Part shown: one piece after another, positions 7,432-14,284 of the stretch
Layout: every line of letters starts with the position of its first letter
How positions within the stretch are numbered: position 1 is the stretch's first letter
Assembly: GCA_005778355.1 (NCBI GenBank)
Contig: SXON01000168.1
Location: forward strand, 1 to 49,115
DNA length: 49,115 nt
Origin: Pseudomonadota bacterium
Lineage (GTDB): Bacteria > Myxococcota_A > UBA796 > SXON01
Direction of reading: 5' to 3'
Translations under genes and position numbers: made by a program
Notes under the pieces: generated by a model
What the model saw: the letters and a program-made list of their open reading frames with translations, nothing else
Database searches by the model: none
Told to the model about the DNA's origin: nothing

Positions 7432-8043
7432 CTAACTCGCCCCGCCCTCCGGCGGTGCCGGTTGCGGGCGCTCCCAGAGCAACTCCGGCTCACCGAGGTG
7501 CTTGGCGGCCCACCTTCCGAGGACGAACAAGAAATCAGAGAGTCGGTTGAGGTAGGTCATGGGGCCCGCGCCGGCTTCCGGCTCCTCGCGCAAGAGCCGT
7601 ACCACCTCGCGCTCCGCCCGTCGGCAAACCGTGCGCCCCTGGTGGAGGAACGCACCCACCGGGCCGCCCCCGGGCAGGATGAACTCCTTGAGCGGGCCCA
7701 CATCGTCATTGAGCTCGTCGATCCAGCCCTCGAGACGCTTCACATCGTCGCCCCCCACCCGGTACATACCCGGCCAGCGGTCCTCGGGACGAGTGGCGAG
7801 ATCAGAGCCCACGTTGAAGCAGTCGTTCTGCACACGATGAAGCATGGCGTCGATGCGCGCGACCACAGCGGGATCGGCGCCCGAGCGCCCATTCATCACG
7901 CGCGTGATGCCGAGGATGGCGTTGAGCTCGTCGACCGTGCCGTACGCGGCGATGCGGACGTGGTCCTTGGGAACAGCCTGGCCGCCGACGAGCCGGGTCT
8001 GTCCCTTGTCGCCGGTGCGGGTGTAGACACGGGTGATGCGCAT
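7432..8043 (-). CDS. pduO: PduO-type cob(I)alamin adenosyltransferase
   Basis: Encodes 203 residues. It transfers the adenosyl group of ATP to cob(I)alamin to make coenzyme B12. The family signature is clear: TRTGDKGQTRLVGG at the N-terminus binds ATP, YGTVDELNAILG follows, then EFILPGGG and the VCRRAEREVV helix with the conserved Arg and Glu. The length is usual for PduO-type enzymes. The start is set at MRITRVYTRTG; the frame stays open further upstream but those codons overlap the kinase gene. No B12-dependent enzyme or biosynthetic gene is nearby, so it probably serves salvage for enzymes encoded elsewhere. Confidence 0.92.
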   Translation of the reverse strand: MRITRVYTRTGDKGQTRLVGGQAVPKDHVRIAAYGTVDELNAILGITRVMNGRSGADPAVVARIDAMLHRVQNDCFNVGSDLATRPEDRWPGMYRVGGDDVKRLEGWIDELNDDVGPLKEFILPGGGPVGAFLHQGRTVCRRAEREVVRLLREEPEAGAGPMTYLNRLSDFLFVLGRWAAKHLGEPELLWERPQPAPPEGGAS

Positions 8044-8080
8044 GAACCCGTCGTAGCGCGCGCTCCGGCGACCGTCGCGC

Positions 8081-9646
8081 TCAGTCCGCGAGGCGGCACT
8101 TACCGAATCCGCACCTCCAGGTGAGCTCCTCCCCGGGCTCCACGCTGAAGCGGCCGTGCGACACGAAGCCGCCACCCTCGCCCGTCGCCGCGAACAGCTC
8201 ATAGCTCCCCGCCGGGATGGTCCCGGGTGAACGCCGTTTGCCACCACCCAGCAGGTAGGCCTCGGCGCCGAAGACCATCACGACGGCCGGCTCCCCGGTG
8301 ATGGCGGGCGACGCGGGCGTCCTCGACGCGGGGCTCGTCGTCGCCTCGGGGGGCGTGGCGGGCAGCCCCGGGTCGACCGGAGGAGGCTCGGCGAGGATCG
8401 CCTGAGCCTCGGCCGGAGTCGGCGCGGGCGCGGCGGGCACCTTCGCCGCCTGAGTGGACACGTACGCCACCCAGCCAAGGCCGAGGCAGCCCAGGATAGC
8501 CACCCCCGCGAGCCCCGCAAGAACCACCCCGGCCACGAGCCCCTTCACCCAGCCCCCGGCCGCGCCACGACGGGGTTCTGCCCGCTCCGCGGGCGCGCTC
8601 GGCGCCGGGGCAGAGATGGCGGGCGCACTGTTCCGGGGACCGGTGGGGCCGCCATCCACCCGGACCGCCAGCTCTCGCCACCGGATGGCCAGGGCCTCGA
8701 AGTCGCCCGCCATCTCCAGGGCGTCGACGTACCGGCGTGCTGGGTCGACCTGCAGGGCGCGGTCCAGCAAGTTGATGGCGTCGTTGGCTAGCCTCGCCTC
8801 CAGTCGCTGGTTGCCGAGGGTGCCCGCGACCGCCTCGATCACGGCGTCGCGATCGCGCTCCGGGAGTCGGTCTGGGCTTGGAAACGAGGACGCGTCGAGC
8901 TCGCGGTCGGCGAAGGCGTTGGGGCGTCGTAAGTGCACATCGGCCACCAGCGCGGCGCGATGGGTGCGGAAGTGGTGCGCGTGGGTGCCGTTGGGAGGCA
9001 GCTTGCCGCCGCCACGGAGGAGCACGCGCATGCGCAAGAGCGCGAAGAAGGTGCAACCGAGCGACCACGTGTCGGCCGCCGCCGGGTGGGGTTTGCGCGC
9101 GTTGAACAGCGCCTCCGGCGCGATGTAATTCTCCGTGCCGAGGATCATCTTGGTCGCCGCCCAGTTGGCATCGTCGACCGAGCGGGATTTGGACGCCCCA
9201 AAGTCGGTGAGCAACCAACGTCCCGACTCGCTGAGGAGCACATTTCTCGGCTTGATATCGGCGTGTATCACTCGGCGACCCAGCTCCATCTCCGCGACGG
9301 CCGCATACTCGCGCACGCGGCGGCACACCTCGGCGAGCGTGCTGCACAGCTCGCCAAAGGCGGCAGGCTCGCCGCAGCGATCAGCCCACCAGCGCTCGAG
9401 ATCCGAGGGGCACCATTCCATCACCAGGCCGCAGACCGGGCTGCCGACAACATCGAAGAGGCGCGGACAGGGTGGCTCGCCCGGTGCCCGGCACAAGGCC
9501 TCGAACACCTCCACCTCGCGACCGAGCGCCTCCACCGACAGCGGGTCGTCGGCGCGCGCCATCTTCAGCGCCACCACCACCCCCTCGCGCACCGAGGACA
9601 GTCCTACCGGCGCGCCGGCCGGCACGACGGGGCGGACGGACGCCAT
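8081..9646 (-). CDS. Membrane-anchored Ser/Thr protein kinase
   Basis: Encodes 521 residues. The kinase core spans residues 1-290. The Lys of VVVALKMA (K28) is present. The catalytic loop is HADIKPRNVLL with D130, followed by DFG (148-150) and an APE-like IAPEAL (near 176). A clear glycine loop is missing; the N-lobe starts abruptly with PAGAPVGLSSVREG. A Pro/Ala-rich stretch leads to one transmembrane helix (near 365-390), then a Pro/Ala linker. About 65 C-terminal residues follow with the pattern GTIPAGSYELFA and two Cys, resembling PEGA-type periplasmic modules. The kinase is therefore cytoplasmic and the C-terminal part outside. The start at 9646 fits best; the frame is open upstream into the next gene. 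Confidence 0.88.
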   Translation of the reverse strand: MASVRPVVPAGAPVGLSSVREGVVVALKMARADDPLSVEALGREVEVFEALCRAPGEPPCPRLFDVVGSPVCGLVMEWCPSDLERWWADRCGEPAAFGELCSTLAEVCRRVREYAAVAEMELGRRVIHADIKPRNVLLSESGRWLLTDFGASKSRSVDDANWAATKMILGTENYIAPEALFNARKPHPAAADTWSLGCTFFALLRMRVLLRGGGKLPPNGTHAHHFRTHRAALVADVHLRRPNAFADRELDASSFPSPDRLPERDRDAVIEAVAGTLGNQRLEARLANDAINLLDRALQVDPARRYVDALEMAGDFEALAIRWRELAVRVDGGPTGPRNSAPAISAPAPSAPAERAEPRRGAAGGWVKGLVAGVVLAGLAGVAILGCLGLGWVAYVSTQAAKVPAAPAPTPAEAQAILAEPPPVDPGLPATPPEATTSPASRTPASPAITGEPAVVMVFGAEAYLLGGGKRRSPGTIPAGSYELFAATGEGGGFVSHGRFSVEPGEELTWRCGFGKCRLAD

Positions 9647-9713
9647 GCCGCCATCGACCCCCGCGTGGCCGGCCGCTGGCCGGTAGCGGCGGCCGCTGCG
9701 ACCGACCCAGCCC

Positions 9714-10733
9714 TCAGAAGTGACCGGAGATCCCGACACCCGCCCCGCCGTCCAAGACGATTCCCCAGTAGCCGATGCCAGCGCCAACGAGGAAAACGCC
9801 GCCGGAGGTCAGGACCAGCGCATTGGTGAGGGTCTGCGCCACCACGAGGTCTTCAGTGCTGTTCGCATTTTCGAACTGATCGTGGGTGGCAAAGGTGGCC
9901 GCGTAGATGCCGGCGGCACCGGCGATGCCGACCGCGCCGAGCACCATGAGCGGCGTTTTTTCCGGGGGACGCAAACGCTCCACCTTCACCGCGCCGGAGT
10001 CCGTGTACTCCACTTCGGCCAGTTCTTCCTTCGGCTTCTTCTCCTTCGCCGACTTCTTCGCGGCCTTCTCCGCCTTGGCCGCCTCCTCGGGCGTCGGTCC
10101 GACAACGTCGGCGTCCTGGAGGAACTGCGCCGGGATGTCGTTGCCCTGGATCACCCAGGTGCCGCGGACTGAGCGGTCGCTGGTCGCGACCTGCTGCAAC
10201 ACGTGGGGACGATCAGGCGTCGCGGCCGCCTTGTCGAGCGTGCGCCCGTCGAGCGCCAGCGTGGAGCCGGCGGGCTGGGCCAGCACCTTTCCCTCGATGG
10301 CGACCACCGGCACCTGCGCCCGGGCACGCTCCTCCTCGAACACCTGCCGCATGGGGCTGTCGAGCTCGAGTTCGGAGGCGTCCCAGTTGTAGGTGGGATC
10401 GAGCTCAAGCGCTGATACAAACCACAAACGAGCGTTTGCCGTGTCTTTCTGAAGATACCGATACGCGCCGATGTATCGGTAGGCGCTGGCGAAGACCATC
10501 GGGGGCACAGGATTGCCCACGCAGCCGATGCCCGCCTCGAGCCGTGCACCCGCGGAGTTGAAGGACGCCTCGTCGAGGTTGCGGAGAGCCAGCTGGAGCG
10601 TGGTGAGGTCGTTGACCAGCTGCTCGCTGGTGTAGAGAGCGGGGCAGCCGGCCTCGGCGCGCTGGGGCGCCAACGCGGCGCATCCAAGCAGGGCGGCGAA
10701 GGCAAGGGTGCGGAGCGGGAGAGAGCGCAACAT
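9714..10733 (-). CDS. Exported protein with TPR-like N-terminus and C-terminal membrane helices
   Basis: Encodes 339 residues. The signal peptide MLRSLPLRTLAFAALLGCAA is followed by an AEA cleavage site. Residues 25-130 look like a short TPR-type helical region (LYTSEQLVNDLTTLQLALRN, then YRYLQKDTANARLWFVSALE). A Lys/Glu-rich segment (about 205-235) and two hydrophobic stretches follow (near 255-275 and 305-325). I do not recognise the family; similar proteins accompany Ser/Thr kinases in Myxococcota, which would fit its position directly upstream of one. The segment around 10410-10480 has unusually A/T-rich codons and several inverted repeats. A weak AGGA precedes the chosen ATG. Confidence 0.75.
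   Translation of the reverse strand: MLRSLPLRTLAFAALLGCAALAPQRAEAGCPALYTSEQLVNDLTTLQLALRNLDEASFNSAGARLEAGIGCVGNPVPPMVFASAYRYIGAYRYLQKDTANARLWFVSALELDPTYNWDASELELDSPMRQVFEEERARAQVPVVAIEGKVLAQPAGSTLALDGRTLDKAAATPDRPHVLQQVATSDRSVRGTWVIQGNDIPAQFLQDADVVGPTPEEAAKAEKAAKKSAKEKKPKEELAEVEYTDSGAVKVERLRPPEKTPLMVLGAVGIAGAAGIYAATFATHDQFENANSTEDLVVAQTLTNALVLTSGGVFLVGAGIGYWGIVLDGGAGVGISGHF
10413..10480. repeat. A/T-rich island with three inverted repeats inside a CDS
   Basis: It contains TGATACA (10413-10419), the palindrome CAAACG-AG-CGTTTG (10425-10438), and ACCGATAC/GTATCGGT with an 8-base loop (10457-10464 and 10473-10480). Synonymous G/C-rich codons are avoided here although the host gene otherwise prefers them. 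This suggests local selection on the DNA or RNA, or recent sequence import. Confidence 0.4.
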
Positions 10734-10766
10734 GGATCCTCGCACGCTCAACATAGCACCCCGGTC

Positions 10767-12404
10767 CTACCGCACGTCGAGATCGAAGGGCCACAAGGCC
10801 AGCGCCTCACCCGGCGCGTCGGATAGCAAGCGCGCCGAGAGCGGCACACGGTCGAGGACCGCAAGCTCGGGCAAGAGTACCCGGGAGTAACTCCGAAGTG
10901 CGCGAAGCACCCAGCCGCCGCGCGGGGCCACCGGCACGTCCCAAGTGCGGTAGCTCGACGCGCCGGCGAGCGCCGCCGCCCGGCCCAGCGCCACGTCGAT
11001 GCCGCCCAGGTGATCCACCAGGCCGAGCCCGTGCGCGCGGCGCCCCGACCAGACCCGCCCGCGCGCCAGGGGTTCCACCTCGGCGTAGGGGCGCTTGCGG
11101 CCGCTGGCCACCCGGTCGACAAACTGGCGGTACATCGCGTCGAGTCCCACGCGAACGCGGGCGCGAGCGCTGGCGGAGAAGGCGGTCTCGGAAAAGACGT
11201 CCGCGTGCGGAGCGGCGAGGATGTCTTCACTGTGAACGCCGTGCCTCTCCATCGCGGCGCGCAAGACCGGCTTGCCCGCGACAACCCCGATGCTCCCCGT
11301 GATCGACGAGGGGGCGCACAAGAGCTCGTGGCAGGCGGCGGTGAGGTACACCCCCCCCGAAGCGCACACGTCACCAAAACTCGCGACGACGGGCTTTTTC
11401 GCGGCGAGTCGCGACACTGCCCGCCACGCGAGGTCGCTGGCCGCGGCGCTGCCGCCCGGGGAGTTCACCCGCAGCACGACCGCCTTGATGGTGTCGTCTT
11501 CTTCCCAGCGCCGCAGTTGCTCAATGACCACCCCACCCGGCACCACTGGCGCGCCGGGCTGGCCCTGGCCATCGACGATCGCGCCTTCGAGCCTCAAGAC
11601 CGGCACCGCCGCGTGCCCGAGCATCCACGACCCGACCGCCCGGTGACGGCGAAACTGCGCGTACCACGCGGCGAAGGGCACCACGCGAGGCTCGGTTCCC
11701 ACGAGCTTCTCAACCTCGGCCGCCACCTCGTCGCCGTAGGCCACACCATCCACGAGGCCCGCGTCGCGTAGCTCCTCTCCGGTGCTGGGTCCATTGCGGA
11801 TGGCCGCCTCCACCTCGGCCACCGGGCGACGCCGTCCCTCGGCGATCGCCGCGATCCACTCGGCATGCAGGTCGTCGATCAACGCGCGCATGGCCTCACG
11901 ATTCGGCGTCGACGCGAAGCCGCGAGAGAACTGCTCGCCAAAGGCCTTGAACTCACCCACGGCCTCCACGTCGAAGGACACCCCATGCCGATCGAGCAAG
12001 TCGCCAAAGAACCGCAGTGTGCCCCCGAGCCCTACGCACCAGGTCTGCGAGCCGGGGCGCACGTAGGCGCGGTCGCAGGCGCTGGCCACCAGGAGCTCGG
12101 CGTTGCCCATCCAGTCGAACTCGCCGACAACGAGGCGCCCGGCTGCACGGGCCGCGCGCAGCGCCTCGGCCACGGCCACCAGCGTGGCCTGCCCGCCGCC
12201 GAGCCTGTCCACCTTCAGCCAGATCCCGCGCACGTCGGGGGCATGCACCAGCGCGCGCAGCACCTCCGGCGGCGGCAACGGCGAGCGCCCACCCACCCGC
12301 AACTCCAGCATCGGCGCGCGGAACTCGGCGATCGCGCGCCGGGCGCCGAGCAGGCCCCACCACGGTACGGCCAGGAGGCGTGGGCTCAAAGGAGGGGTCG
12401 CCAT
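10767..12404 (-). CDS. sppA: Signal peptide peptidase SppA, long (67K) form
   Basis: Encodes 545 residues with the two tandem peptidase S49 halves of long SppA, which degrades cleaved signal peptides in the inner membrane. The expected general base is K153 (GEFKAFGEQFSRGFAS), and the nucleophile is S349 in GDVCASGGVYLTAA. Their spacing of 196 matches the roughly 200 of the E. coli enzyme. The oligomer motif VNSPGGS sits near 313-319. An N-terminal membrane helix is poorly defined; only LLAVPWWGLLG is hydrophobic. A good promoter (12416-12444) lies directly upstream, leaving a very short leader. Confidence 0.93.
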   Translation of the reverse strand: MATPPLSPRLLAVPWWGLLGARRAIAEFRAPMLELRVGGRSPLPPPEVLRALVHAPDVRGIWLKVDRLGGGQATLVAVAEALRAARAAGRLVVGEFDWMGNAELLVASACDRAYVRPGSQTWCVGLGGTLRFFGDLLDRHGVSFDVEAVGEFKAFGEQFSRGFASTPNREAMRALIDDLHAEWIAAIAEGRRRPVAEVEAAIRNGPSTGEELRDAGLVDGVAYGDEVAAEVEKLVGTEPRVVPFAAWYAQFRRHRAVGSWMLGHAAVPVLRLEGAIVDGQGQPGAPVVPGGVVIEQLRRWEEDDTIKAVVLRVNSPGGSAAASDLAWRAVSRLAAKKPVVASFGDVCASGGVYLTAACHELLCAPSSITGSIGVVAGKPVLRAAMERHGVHSEDILAAPHADVFSETAFSASARARVRVGLDAMYRQFVDRVASGRKRPYAEVEPLARGRVWSGRRAHGLGLVDHLGGIDVALGRAAALAGASSYRTWDVPVAPRGGWVLRALRSYSRVLLPELAVLDRVPLSARLLSDAPGEALALWPFDLDVR

Positions 12405-12415
12405 CGGTGAGGCGG

Positions 12416-12444
12416 CGCGTACGCCCGCGAAAGAAGGGTGTCAA
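12416..12444 (-). promoter_or_regulatory. Promoter for sppA
   Basis: On the minus strand TTGACA (12439-12444) and TACGCG (12416-12421) are separated by 17 bases. The -10 lies 11 bases before the sppA ATG. It stands back to back with the promoter at 12461-12489, with 16 bases between the two -35 boxes. Confidence 0.5.
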
Positions 12445-12460
12445 TGGCCGGGCGCCCTGC

Positions 12461-12489
12461 TTGACACGAGGGGGCACCTTCTCTATGAA
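12461..12489 (+). promoter_or_regulatory. Promoter for the zinc-ribbon protein and mreB region
   Basis: TTGACA (12461-12466), a 17-base spacer and TATGAA (12484-12489) make a near-consensus sigma-70 promoter. The GTG start at 12514 follows 24 bases later, with GGAG upstream of it, so this transcript has a short leader. Confidence 0.65.
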
Positions 12490-12513
12490 TGCGGCCCTTC
12501 GTCCGGAGACCGG

Positions 12514-13002
12514 GTGTCCACCAAAGTCTGCCCGAATTGCAACGCCGAGGTGCCGCAGATCGCGAACCTCTGCAAGCACTGCTTCCACGACTTCCACGTC
12601 GTGGCGCCGAAGCGTAAGTCCCCCTGGTGGACCCTCCTCTTCCTGGGCGTGGGCACCTCGCTCGTCGCGTCGATGGCCTTCAGCTACATGTACGGCCAGT
12701 TCCGCACCCAGAACATCAGCATCGACAAGGAAACTCAGTCGATCGTGTTCACCACCAAGACGCCCGACAACATCGACGCGCAGCGGGTTTTCTGGAAGGA
12801 CGTCACCGCCGTCGAGTATGTGCGAAACACGCGCCCCATGGCCTTCATGGTGTACGTGGTCACCACCAAGGGGGAGCGCCACGTGTACGCCGGCGGCAAC
12901 GACCCCATCGACTTCAAGGCGCGCGAGCTCGCTGAGCTCATCGGCAAGCCGGTGGTCGAGATCGACGAGTACGACGGGCCGAAGATCGAGCGCCGGAACT
13001 GA
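12514..13002 (+). CDS. Zinc-ribbon membrane protein
   Basis: Encodes 162 residues. A zinc ribbon at the N-terminus has C6-x2-C9 and C20-x2-C23 (CPNC and CKHC). A single membrane helix covers about residues 36-54. The remaining 105 residues look like a PH-like beta domain, with VYVVTTKGERHVYAGG near its end. The ribbon is presumably cytoplasmic. The start is GTG at 12514 with GGAG about six bases ahead; the frame is open further upstream, but that region is the divergent promoter. It is the first gene of a plus-strand run leading into mreB, 46 bases downstream. Function unknown. Confidence 0.8.
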   Translation: MSTKVCPNCNAEVPQIANLCKHCFHDFHVVAPKRKSPWWTLLFLGVGTSLVASMAFSYMYGQFRTQNISIDKETQSIVFTTKTPDNIDAQRVFWKDVTAVEYVRNTRPMAFMVYVVTTKGERHVYAGGNDPIDFKARELAELIGKPVVEIDEYDGPKIERRN

Positions 13003-13048
13003 CGGGGCGGCCGTAGCGGGCTAGGCTCCAGCGCACTCGGAGTCAGGT

Positions 13049-14080
13049 TTGCTCGAATCGGCGCTCGGCATGTTCTCCAGCGACCTGGCGATCGACCTGG
13101 GCACGGCCAACACGCTGGTCTATGCCACGGGGCGGGGCCTCGTGGTCGACGAGCCGAGCGTGGTGGCCACGCAGAAGGGCCCGGGCACCGTCACCGGCAA
13201 GGTGCTCGCGGTGGGCGTCGAGGCCAAGCGCATGGTGGGGCGCACCCCGGGCAATATCGTGGCGATCCGTCCCCTGAAAGACGGGGTCATCGCCGACTTC
13301 GACACCACCGAGTCGATGCTGCGGTACTTCATCCAGCAGGCGCTCGGCAAGCGCAGCGTGTCCAAGCCTCGCGTCGTCGTCTGCATCCCCTTCGGCATCA
13401 CCGAGGTGGAGAAGCGCGCCGTCCAGGAGTCGGCACGCTCGGCCGGGGCGCGGGAGGTGCTCCTCATCTCCGAGCCCCTCGCGGCGGCGATTGGCGCGGG
13501 CCTCCCGGTCACCGAGCCCATCGGCAGCATGATCGTCGACATCGGCGGCGGCACCACCGAGGTGGCGGTCATCTCTCTCGGCGGCATCGCGACGAGCCAG
13601 TCCTTGCGAGTGGCGGGCGACGCGATGGACGATGCCATCGCCGCCTACGTCAAGCGCCGCTTCAACTGCCTCATCGGTGAGCGCACCGCAGAAGACGTGA
13701 AGCTCGCCGTGGGCTGCGCCGCGCCGCCGCCCGCCCGCCTTGCGATTCGTGTTCGCGGCCGCGACCTGAGCAACGGCACGCCCCGCGAGTTCGAGCTCAC
13801 CGGGGAAGACACCGCCGAGGCCCTGTCCGACAGCGTGGCCCAGATCATCGAGGCGGTCCGCTCCACGCTCGAGCGCACCCCACCCGAGCTCGCCGCCGAC
13901 ATCATCGACCAGGGCATTGTCCTCGCCGGTGGTGGTTCGCTCCTCCGCCATCTCGACGAGGTCTTGCGAGACGCCACCGGCCTGCCGGTGGTGGTGGCAG
14001 AAGACCCGCTGCGCTGCGTGGTGATGGGCGCCGGCGAGTGCCTGGAGCGCCCCGACTTGCTCAAGCGGGTGGCCCTGTAG
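13049..14080 (+). CDS. mreB: Rod-shape determining protein MreB
   Basis: Encodes 343 residues of the bacterial actin that guides elongation of the cell wall. Phosphate loop 1 is AIDLGTANTLVY, phosphate loop 2 VDIGGGTTEVAV, and the adenosine motif LAGGGSLLRHL. The length is normal. TTG at 13049 is preferred to the ATG at 13070, because GGAG lies six bases before it and the encoded MLESALGMFSSDLAIDLG aligns with the usual MreB N-terminus. The usual mreC/mreD/mrdA partners are absent; a DUF4236 mini-gene follows directly. The window's right edge has a RodZ-like fragment, but 35 kb away. Confidence 0.95.
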   Translation: MLESALGMFSSDLAIDLGTANTLVYATGRGLVVDEPSVVATQKGPGTVTGKVLAVGVEAKRMVGRTPGNIVAIRPLKDGVIADFDTTESMLRYFIQQALGKRSVSKPRVVVCIPFGITEVEKRAVQESARSAGAREVLLISEPLAAAIGAGLPVTEPIGSMIVDIGGGTTEVAVISLGGIATSQSLRVAGDAMDDAIAAYVKRRFNCLIGERTAEDVKLAVGCAAPPPARLAIRVRGRDLSNGTPREFELTGEDTAEALSDSVAQIIEAVRSTLERTPPELAADIIDQGIVLAGGGSLLRHLDEVLRDATGLPVVVAEDPLRCVVMGAGECLERPDLLKRVAL

Positions 14081-14254
14081 GTGGGATTCTTCCTCCGGCG
14101 TAGCTTCAAGATCGGACCGTTGCGGGTGAACGTGTCGACGAGCGGCGTGGGCTACTCGATGAGCTTCTGGTTTCTGACGGTCGGGAAGAACGCCCGCGGG
14201 CGCTGGTACTTCCGACTGGGCAAGTGGGGCCTCGGTTTTTACGAGGAGTTGTAG
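14081..14254 (+). CDS. Short DUF4236-like protein
   Basis: Encodes 57 residues. The GTG start directly abuts the mreB stop codon (TAG then GTG), so translation is probably coupled. The sequence opens MGFFLRRSFKIGPLRVNVST and continues with SGVGYS, which matches the DUF4236 signature (a Gly-Phe start, RKS, GP, and N-x-S-x-SG-x-G-x-S). It ends WGLGFYEEL. DUF4236 usually appears as a short beta-rich segment of unknown role at the N-terminus of bacterial proteins. Here it is the whole protein. No signal peptide is seen. Confidence 0.75.
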   Translation: MGFFLRRSFKIGPLRVNVSTSGVGYSMSFWFLTVGKNARGRWYFRLGKWGLGFYEEL

Positions 14255-14284
14255 CGCCCGCGCGGGCGTGAGAGCATCGGGCCC

